Assembly: GCA_018806915.1 (NCBI GenBank)
Contig: JAGKQI010000079.1
Location: forward strand, 1,081,001-1,145,000
Length of the DNA: 64,000 bases
From: Phytophthora colocasiae
Lineage: Eukaryota > Oomycota > Peronosporomycetes > Peronosporales > Peronosporaceae
Direction of reading: 5' to 3'
Positions within the stretch are counted from its first letter, which is position 1. Each line of letters begins with the position of its first letter. Below the pieces are notes generated by a model. The model searched no databases and was not told the origin of the DNA. It saw only the letters and a list, made by a program, of their open reading frames with translations. Of this stretch, positions 8,957-17,200 are shown piece after piece. The position numbers were made by a program, and so were the translations under genes.

Positions 8957-10918
8957 TCACCGCAGTGATGATTTCTTGATTTTTAGCTTCTTCGCCAGCC
9001 GATCGCGCGCAGAGCTGGTCTTGCGCTTTCGCCCACCGCTATTGTGGCTGCTGTAACTGTGGTCACTACCAGATCGTGGAGTAAGCGGGAGCGGGGGACG
9101 TACATCAACTGATCGCGACGAAGGAGTTTCTGATCTGGCAGCAGGAGAATACCCTCGAAGCATGAGCCCTTTACCTCTCGGTGATGGTTTTACTCCAGCT
9201 GATGGCGAAGGAGCATCATGCTCCTCCCTGTCGACTGAATGTTCCTTCTTCGAAGACGATGGGCTACTACCCAATGACCGCCCACGCTTCCGGTTTGATG
9301 AACTACTAGACGTAGATGACCGCTCACTTTTTCGCTTTGAGCGGCTGTGACTGCGATCATGTCTTGAAGACCCGGAGACGCGAGCAGGTGGTGGTGGTGT
9401 TGACGGGGGAGGAGGAGGAGAAGACGGCGGTGAGACGGCAGGGACAGGAGGAGGGGACGGCGTATGAGAAAGAGGAGCTTTCCTCTCCATCTTTGGTGAT
9501 TCCTTGGGCTCCGTGCGCTTGCTCCTGTGTGCACGAGTCGGCGTCGTTAGATTTTCAATAGAGCGAGCTGCAGACCGCACATCAACTGCGACGACGGGAG
9601 ATGAACCCTTGCTTTTCCGACGGTGCAGTGACTGCTCACTGTGGCGTCGCTTGCGCTGTCGATCATCACGACTTCGACTTCCACTCGATGCGGATTTACG
9701 CCGACGAGCTTTCCTCACACACCGAGGACACTGGTAATCATCTGCAGGCTCTTCGGTCATGGGAATCCCCACACACATTGTGTGCTGCCACGTTTTGCAG
9801 CTCTCACACTCTACCATCCGTTGACCATCGTCGTGGTTGGGTCGTTGACGAACATCACATACACAATCGAACATCCAGCTGCATTGGAAGCACATAAACT
9901 TCTCCTGGGCCACGGCTTCGGGCTGCTTGTCTGCACATTTTGCATGGACCCAGTGCGAGCAGCTATCGCACTGGATCATCGACGTTCCATCATCATAGTT
10001 TTTCTCTTTCAGTCCGCAGGAACAATCCACCAACCATTCATCTTCCGCATCAGCAGTGCCAGTGCTGCCGTTCGCATGGTGCGTCTCAAGGTGCGTGGAC
10101 CCGTTGGACATTCCGTCACTCTGCTTCGACGGTCGCCGCTTCGACTGCGGGGTCTTCTTCTTCTTCGAGCGCTGAGACTGTTGTCGGTCCCGGAGTCGTT
10201 GCTTGGCATCTTCTATAACCTCTTTCTTGAGCTTCTCCGTCATCTGCAACTCCTTCTGTGCTGCTTGCTGTCGGAAAGCAATCAGCGTGTCTACTGGAGC
10301 TGAAGGTAGTCTAGGGTACGAGTTCTCCAGATCGGAGCTTCCGTCGCTATCATCACTTAAATCCTCGTCCGTCGGGTCAACTCCATTGTTCATCTTGTCC
10401 TTTTCATCATCTGTATCGATCATCACGCCGTCGTCTTCTTCCTGGTCACTTTCATCTGCTGAGCTGTCACTACTGCTGGAATCACTGCTATTCCCATCGT
10501 CCTCCTCGTCCTTCTTCTTCTTCTGGTCGTCTCCTCCATTGCCTCCACCGCCATTGCCAAAATTTGCAGGTGATGGTGGAGATTCCTCTTCACTATCACT
10601 GGAATTGTTGGAATTGTCGCTTGAATTGTCACTAGAGCTGGGACTACTAGCACTGCTACTGCTGTCGTTACTACTAGACGAGGACGGACACGGACTGCTG
10701 GCCGGTCGTTCCTCACTATGTTCCATCAGCTTTACCTGCTTCGAACCTTTAATATCTGATACTGAAGTCTCCATTGCCAGTCTCTGGAGTTCCCCCAATG
10801 CCGTGAAATGAGCCCCTAGACCGACGACCAATTGTCCGACCCAATCCAGTTTCGCCGGGGCCTTGGAGAAGCGGATCTTGTCTCCACCTCGGAACAGCAC
10901 CAACGGCACACTCAGCAT
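8957..10918 (-). CDS. Double PHD-finger protein, Ser/acid- and Arg/Ser-rich, 653 aa
   Basis: Single open frame on the complement. I take the ATG at 10918 (MLSVPLVLF) because no ATG lies upstream before a stop. The N-terminus is followed by a long Ser/Asp/Glu-rich region (about residues 75-205), a basic Lys/Arg stretch, and then two PHD-type zinc fingers between about residues 295 and 405. These have the C-x-C, C-x2-C, H-x2-C, C-x2-C pattern seen in DCSCG/QCDSC/WVHAKC/MCFQC and again in DCVCD/VECESC/WQHTMC/YQCPRC. The tail is rich in Ser, Pro and Arg. Such fingers bind histone H3 tails, so a chromatin reader or transcription cofactor is inferred. It diverges from the IF-2 gene across about 300 bp. 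Confidence 0.88.
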   Translation of the reverse strand: MLSVPLVLFRGGDKIRFSKAPAKLDWVGQLVVGLGAHFTALGELQRLAMETSVSDIKGSKQVKLMEHSEERPASSPCPSSSSSNDSSSSASSPSSSDNSSDNSNNSSDSEEESPPSPANFGNGGGGNGGDDQKKKKDEEDDGNSSDSSSSDSSADESDQEEDDGVMIDTDDEKDKMNNGVDPTDEDLSDDSDGSSDLENSYPRLPSAPVDTLIAFRQQAAQKELQMTEKLKKEVIEDAKQRLRDRQQSQRSKKKKTPQSKRRPSKQSDGMSNGSTHLETHHANGSTGTADAEDEWLVDCSCGLKEKNYDDGTSMIQCDSCSHWVHAKCADKQPEAVAQEKFMCFQCSWMFDCVCDVRQRPNHDDGQRMVECESCKTWQHTMCVGIPMTEEPADDYQCPRCVRKARRRKSASSGSRSRDDRQRKRRHSEQSLHRRKSKGSSPVVAVDVRSAARSIENLTTPTRAHRSKRTEPKESPKMERKAPLSHTPSPPPVPAVSPPSSPPPPPSTPPPPARVSGSSRHDRSHSRSKRKSERSSTSSSSSNRKRGRSLGSSPSSSKKEHSVDREEHDAPSPSAGVKPSPRGKGLMLRGYSPAARSETPSSRSVDVRPPLPLTPRSGSDHSYSSHNSGGRKRKTSSARDRLAKKLKIKKSSLR

Positions 10919-11220
10919 CTTCCGTCGGCTCCCCCCAAGCCTCGCAGACGCCACAGATGGAGCTCTTTAGCCACGCGTGACAAGCTCTTCCTGTATGAAA
11001 CTTGACTTGAGTATACCTGTACCCTTCGTGAACTGACTCTTCACAGTTGATAACATCAAAGTAGACAGGTCAATTTTAAAAAACCTGTCCACATTTGATA
11101 TCACCTTTATTCACATTTATCTGTTATGTAACTGTTGCAATCATATCAAGATGTTAAAAAGCAGTGTGTAGTACACCAGTCACTGAGCGGATATAAAGCT
11201 CCGATAGGCTTGAGGTAGTG
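10919..11220. promoter_or_regulatory. Shared divergent promoter region (PHD gene / IF-2 gene)
   Basis: The 302-bp gap between the two divergent start codons is AT-rich and must hold both promoters. It contains a short inverted pair around AAATTTGATATC-like sequence near 11090-11105, but I see no clear Inr/FPR match. Confidence 0.4.
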
Positions 11221-13992
11221 ATGGCGAGCCAATGGAAGCTGCTTCGTCGCTCTGCGCTGCTGCTATCAGGCGTGGAGACTGCACACGCTGGTCTTCCGCT
11301 GGGTCTACGTGGCTTCGGCGGTTTGTCAGCGCCTAAACCACGCGCGCATAGTCAGTTTAAGGGCAACAAGCGCCATCCACAAAAAGGAGCGCAACAGACG
11401 GAGCCACCAGTGAAGACTGAGTCGAAATCTAACCATAACAGCAATAACAAGCACCAGAGGAACAGAAAGCGTCGTGGCAAGAAGGCAGAAGATCAGGAGC
11501 CGCCAGTGTTTACTAACAAGTTCCAGAACCTGTTGAGTTTTGCGTTTGAAGACGTGGAGACTCCAGCTGTAGCTACATCTACGGAACCCAAGAGTGTTCA
11601 GCCCCGAGGAACGTCTCTGGATCTGTTGGAAGGTATTGAAGCTACGAAAGAGGAGAGTCCGGAGCTCACGCTGGCTCAGCTGGGACTCGAAGATTTCAAT
11701 GACGACGACGACGTGACATTTACCCGACGCCAACCCAAGCACCCGAGGCAGAAACCTAAGAAGACCAAGCTCTTCTCGGAGGACAATGACCCGTCCACAG
11801 TACTGGCGGCACTGGGCATCCCTTCGGACGGAGAGCGCGACCGTGTGGAAGGACCACCCATCGGTCGCAAGGCTATGAAGATGAACACGAAACGTAAGAA
11901 AGGAACACGCAACCTGCTCAAGAACTTCCAGTTCGAGAACAGCATATTTGACTCAGAAGCGGATCTGTTTGGAGACATCGACTGGGAGGAGCGCAGCGAC
12001 TCTGAAGACCGCGAACGCCGTCGATCCCAGAGACAGCAACGCAAGGAGGCTAAGCGCAAACCCAGACAGGAGATGCCGGCGCAGGAAGTGGAGATCCCCA
12101 CGTTGGTTTCGGTCAAGGATCTGGCAGAACGGATGAGCGTCAAGACGCGCGTGGTGTTCCGCGCTCTGAAGGATCTGGGCGAGAACGGACTGAACGAAGA
12201 ATCGGTGTTAACCAGTGACATTGCGGAGCTGGTCGTTGACTCACAGAATATGATCCCGGTGCTGCTTCCCCCGGACTTCGTGGACCTGGAGCTAACGACA
12301 CCGCCGGCTGACTGCTCAGCGTTCCCCGTTCGACCGCCGGTTGTGTCTGTGATGGGGCACGTTGACCACGGCAAGACTACACTGTTGGATGCTCTGCGCA
12401 AGTCCAAGGTTGCGGCTTCGGAGGCTGGAGGTATAACACAACGGATCGGTGCCTTCTCGGTGGACATGGGCAAGAAGTTCGGGTCCCACTCCAAGGTTAC
12501 GTTCATTGACACCCCTGGTCACGCAGCGTTTAGCAACATGCGATCACGCGGTTCCGAGCTCACAGATCTGCTCGTGCTGGTGGTAGCGGCTGACGATGGC
12601 GTGCGTCCGCAGACCGTTGAAGTCGCACGACTGGCACTCAAGAACAACGTTCCTCTCGTTGTGGCCGTCACGAAGATGGATATGCATGAACACGATAAGG
12701 TCGAGGTGACCAACCGCCTGGGTTCCGAGCTTCTGGAACAAGGGATCGTGGTGGAGAGTATGGGCGGAGAAACGCCTATGGTGTGTGTGTCCGGTAAAAC
12801 GGGTGAGGGCCTTGACGTGTTGAAGGAAACCATTGCTCTTCATGCTGAAATGCTGGACCTGCGTGCGGACACCAAGGTAGCAGGCGAAGCGGTTGTTCTT
12901 GAAGCTAACGTGGCAAGAGGCGTGGGAACTCAAGTGGACACCATTGTCAAGTGGGGTGCTATCAAGCAAGGATCTTTCGTGGTATGCGGACTGGAATATG
13001 GCAAGGTGCGTGCTCTCGTTGACCAAGCGGGGAAACGTGTGAAGCAAATGACCCCTGGCAACCCCGTTCGAGTGATTGGTCTGAAGGGATTGCCTGAAGG
13101 CGGTGTCGCGTTGCTGTCAGTTCCTACTGAAGATCGCGCAAAGGAAGTTGTAGCTGCGCGCCAGGCTATGATTGACTGGGACCAGATGGCCAAGGCCGAA
13201 GAAGAGGAAGCTGAAACCCAGGATAATGATGGTCTACCTCGTCGCCGTCGTCGTTTCGCGGGCATGCGTCGTAAATGGGAGCAAGTGGAATTACGACGAC
13301 GTGAAGCTGTTGAGGAAGCGAAGCGCGTTGCAGCATTGAAACCTGGGGATGAGGGTTACATCGCTAATGTGGTTCCTATCATTGTGAAGACGGATTCGGT
13401 CGGTGTAATCTCCGCTATTGATGAGCTCATTGCCTCCCTTCCGAGTGACGAGGCAGTGATCAAGTGTATCATGTCTGCTGTTGGGCCTGTGACGTCCTCT
13501 GACCTTGTTATGGCTGAAGCTACGGGTTCTACTATCTACTCTTTCAACGTCAAGCATCCAGCTTCTATTGACCAAGAAGCACTGCAGAAGGAGGTGACTC
13601 TGCGTCAACATCGTGTGGTCTACAGTCTGCTAGACGATATCAAGGAGCTACTGCAGGACAACCTGAAGGGTGTGGTGGTGCACGAGGTTATCGGGTCCGC
13701 AGAGGTGATTCAATCCATCCCTATTTCAACATCGGGAACTCGGACTACCAACATTGCCGGCTGCAAGGTGACGTCCGGCTCGCTTAACATGCAGGCCAAG
13801 TACCGTGTGGTACGTGATGGGAAAATCGTCGTAGAGAACGTGGATATGGCGTCGATGCGCCACTTCCAGCAGAAGGTGTCAGAAGTCAACAAGGGCCAGG
13901 AGTGCGGGCTTCAGCTCGCGGGTACGGACGATTTCCAGCCTGGAGACATTCTCGAAGCGTACACTACCAAGGTGGTGAAGCCTGAGATTTAG
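11221..13992 (+). CDS. Mitochondrial translation initiation factor IF-2, 923 aa
   Basis: The ATG at 11221 begins an Arg/Leu/Ser-rich, acid-free N-terminus typical of a mitochondrial targeting peptide. A long charged low-complexity region follows. The IF-2N-like segment (about residues 295-345) precedes the GTPase domain, with G1 GHVDHGKTT at residue 379, G3 DTPGHAAF near 431 and G4 TKMD near 485. Domain II, a helix-rich linker with an Arg run (PRRRRRF), the IF-2 domain 3 and the C-terminal tRNA-binding beta-barrel (TTNIAGCKVTSGSL) complete the bacterial-type architecture. It delivers initiator fMet-tRNA to the mitochondrial small ribosomal subunit. No intron is needed. Recognition is strong. 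Confidence 0.95.
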   Translation: MASQWKLLRRSALLLSGVETAHAGLPLGLRGFGGLSAPKPRAHSQFKGNKRHPQKGAQQTEPPVKTESKSNHNSNNKHQRNRKRRGKKAEDQEPPVFTNKFQNLLSFAFEDVETPAVATSTEPKSVQPRGTSLDLLEGIEATKEESPELTLAQLGLEDFNDDDDVTFTRRQPKHPRQKPKKTKLFSEDNDPSTVLAALGIPSDGERDRVEGPPIGRKAMKMNTKRKKGTRNLLKNFQFENSIFDSEADLFGDIDWEERSDSEDRERRRSQRQQRKEAKRKPRQEMPAQEVEIPTLVSVKDLAERMSVKTRVVFRALKDLGENGLNEESVLTSDIAELVVDSQNMIPVLLPPDFVDLELTTPPADCSAFPVRPPVVSVMGHVDHGKTTLLDALRKSKVAASEAGGITQRIGAFSVDMGKKFGSHSKVTFIDTPGHAAFSNMRSRGSELTDLLVLVVAADDGVRPQTVEVARLALKNNVPLVVAVTKMDMHEHDKVEVTNRLGSELLEQGIVVESMGGETPMVCVSGKTGEGLDVLKETIALHAEMLDLRADTKVAGEAVVLEANVARGVGTQVDTIVKWGAIKQGSFVVCGLEYGKVRALVDQAGKRVKQMTPGNPVRVIGLKGLPEGGVALLSVPTEDRAKEVVAARQAMIDWDQMAKAEEEEAETQDNDGLPRRRRRFAGMRRKWEQVELRRREAVEEAKRVAALKPGDEGYIANVVPIIVKTDSVGVISAIDELIASLPSDEAVIKCIMSAVGPVTSSDLVMAEATGSTIYSFNVKHPASIDQEALQKEVTLRQHRVVYSLLDDIKELLQDNLKGVVVHEVIGSAEVIQSIPISTSGTRTTNIAGCKVTSGSLNMQAKYRVVRDGKIVVENVDMASMRHFQQKVSEVNKGQECGLQLAGTDDFQPGDILEAYTTKVVKPEI

Positions 13993-14291
13993 AGCTCTCG
14001 CCCTAGATGTTCGGAAACATAGCATAGATGATCCCATAAACCACATACTATGACGAAGCAGATATGTCACCTGGTTACCGTTGTGTGCGAGTTGCAGTGT
14101 TTATTCTACTTCATCTTTGGGATGTTGCAGGCTCGAAATACTCGGTTGAAATCGTAAGCATTTCGTGCATGAGGGATTATCCTTGGTAGGAAACGGACGC
14201 AGCAACATCTCAACGAAAGTTGAGTCATTTGCAGTTTAGATTCAAGAAAACTACCTGCCCCAAGTTTTTTAAACATCAAAAGGTAGTTCCG

Positions 14292-17200
14292 ATGGGGGAA
14301 TTGGACAAACCGGGAGGGGCAACTCGCTCTCGACCGACAAGTCGAACCTTCTTAGGGACTCAACGGACTTTACTGTCCAAGAGCTGGTTACTGAAGAAAC
14401 GTCACTGGGTCGCGATGCTCCTGGAGATTTGTCTTCCGGTTGTCTTCATCCTCTTGATCACCGCACTCAAGGCACTCTCGAAAGACGTCAAAGTTCCGGC
14501 CGGATGGAGCAGCACGTACTCCACCACGTCCTTCTCGCTCATGACGAACAGATATCTCATCCAAGAACCGACGTTGAACGGGGTGTTGACCTACCTAGGC
14601 CTGCGTGCAGCTTCGGAGCTGCACAACACCACAGGAGTACTAGAGCGAGACCAGAAAATTTGTGCCTATACTGTCGGCTTTGGCGGTCTCGTGAGTAGTG
14701 ACACTTCATCGGCCTTTTCCGTCCTTCCATCCTGTCGGAACTACGTGACGCCATACAAACTTGCCATCGCCCCCGACAACGACTTCACTCGTCAGTATTT
14801 CTTTCAGTCCGTCAAGAAATGGTACCCCCGTGTAGTGGTGAACGCTACTTTAGGTGTGGTTTTGCCGAGTCTTGAAGACAGTGTGGTGTTCTTTGAGTCT
14901 GATAAAGCTTTGGAGTCATATGTGAAGGCAACCAACTACGGGAAATCATTCGACACGCCCTTCATTTACGCTGCGTTAGTTTTCGATGAGTACCCGGAAG
15001 ATAGTGACATCGGTACGTACCAGTCCATCGAGTACTCTGTGCGTATGAACGCGACGATAGGAAGACGTGGAGCTTCTGGTGCTGTACCTCGTACACTTGG
15101 AGATCCAGCTTTCGAAGCCCCATTCCAACGGACGATCGAACAGACTTACTACACGTCCTACGCCTCACGAGGCTTCATGACTTTGCAGACGCTCGTATCT
15201 CGCTTCGTGAACTGCATGCCGAAATGGGATAAGGACAAGAAAACCACCGGCGCATGCACGCAACCACTATCGACGGCTGTATCCACCCTCGAGAACGACA
15301 ACCGATTTTTCCACTCTGTAGATGGCGATGCATTGCTGAACGCCGGACTGCAGACAGCGTTCGATGATAAGACGGTCTGGCAAACGCTGCTATCCTCTAC
15401 TTCCCGTGAACAGCTTCTTGTCCCGTTACGCCAAGCTCCGCAGCCGTATTTCGCCACGACAGTCGCTCCTTTTCCGATCGACAACTTCCTCTCAGCTCCG
15501 TTTTACGACCAAGTAAGCAGCGTGTTCCCGCTTGTGTTCATTTTGGCGTATCTCTATGCAATCTCCCGCGTGCTAGTTGTGCTTATCCAAGAGAAGGAAA
15601 CCCGTTCGCGTGAGTATCTCAAGATCCTGGGCATGTCCGAAGGTGCCATCATTCTCTCCTGGTACATCACGTATTTCATCATTTTCATTCTGAGCGCCAT
15701 CCTGCAAGCGATCGCTAGCACCGCTGGTCTCTTCCCGAGCAGCGATCCTGTGCTGATTTTCATCTTCTTTTTGCTTTTCTCCCTCAGTGTGCTTTCGTTT
15801 GGTTTTTTCATGAGCACTCTATTCTCCCGTTCTCGTACAGGTTCATTCGCTGGGATGGTGCTCTTCTTCTTCATGTACTTCGTCTCTAGTGGTTTCTCGT
15901 CCACATCGTCGATCGGTTCCAAAACTGGAGCTTGTTTGCTTCCACCGGTAGCTTTAGCCTTTGGAGTGCAGACGTTGGCCACAGCAGAGTCCACCGGCGT
16001 CGGTATCAGCTTCGCCTCGTCTGGTACAGTTGTCAACAACTTCAAGTTCGGTTCTGCGGTGGGAATGCTCTTCTTCGACATCTTCCTCTACACCATCGTG
16101 GGGCTTTACCTGGAACGCGTCATTCCACGTGAATACGGCACTGTGGAGAAATGGTACTTCCCCATGCAGCCCAGTTACTGGGTACGAACTCTTTGTGCGA
16201 GGGGTACGAGTAAAGTCAACGACGTGGACAACGTCGTGGGAAACCACTCAATTCTCGATATCGACAGTCCAAATGTGGAGGTCGCCAGTGAGGAATTACG
16301 CAACCAAGAACGCACGGGGGAAGCGCTGGTGATCCGAGACGTCAAGAGGGAGTTTGTCGTACCGGGAGGAATCAAATATGCCGTTCGAGGAGTGAGTTTA
16401 GCCATGTACAAGGACCAGATCACGTGCTTACTGGGCCACAACGGAGCTGGTAAAACCACACTCATCTCGATGCTCACGGGTATGATCGCTCCGTCTTCAG
16501 GTGATGCTTCTTTTCGTGGGTTGTCGCTCGTTCATGACATGGGCGACATTCGACAATCCTTAGGTCTCTGCTTCCAGCACGACGTATTGTACAGTGAACT
16601 TACCGTCGAGGAACATTTGCTCTTCTACGGACGAGTAAAGGGGTACCGTGGTGCTGCACTTCGAGAAGAAGTGAATATTAAGATCAAGGAAGTTGGGCTC
16701 ACTGAGAAACGCAGTGTCTTCGCTGGATCCCTCTCCGGTGGAATGAAGCGGAAGCTGTCAGTAGCGATCTGTCTGCTTGGTGATAGCTCGCTGGTGTTCC
16801 TGGACGAACCGACGAGTGGAATGGATCCATACAGCCGACGCAGCACATGGGAAATCCTGCTGAACAACCGTGCCAACCGTGTGATGGTTCTTACGACCCA
16901 CTTCATGGACGAAGCTGATATCCTCGGCGACCGCATCGCCATTATGGCGGAAGGTCAACTGCGTTGCTGCGGTTCGTCGCTCTTCTTGAAAAATCGTTAC
17001 GGTGCAGGCTACAACTTCACGTTAGTTAAAAGCAGTGACCCTGCTGCTCCTTGTAAAGATGCTCAGCTCCAGTCTCTCATTACGTCCCGAGTACCAGCAG
17101 CCAAGGTCTTGAGCAACGTCGGTGCTGAGATCGCTTTCCAGTTACCATTGGACAGCACCGCCGCGTTCCCGCAGCTTTTTGAGGAACTGGACGAAAAAAT

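Noticed and set aside
10203..10811. Ser/Leu-rich 202-codon plus-strand frame
   Set aside because: Antisense to the Ser/Asp-rich region of the PHD protein; biased codons keep it open.
11676..12512. 278-codon complement frame within the IF-2 gene
   Set aside because: Antisense shadow of a strongly recognised gene.
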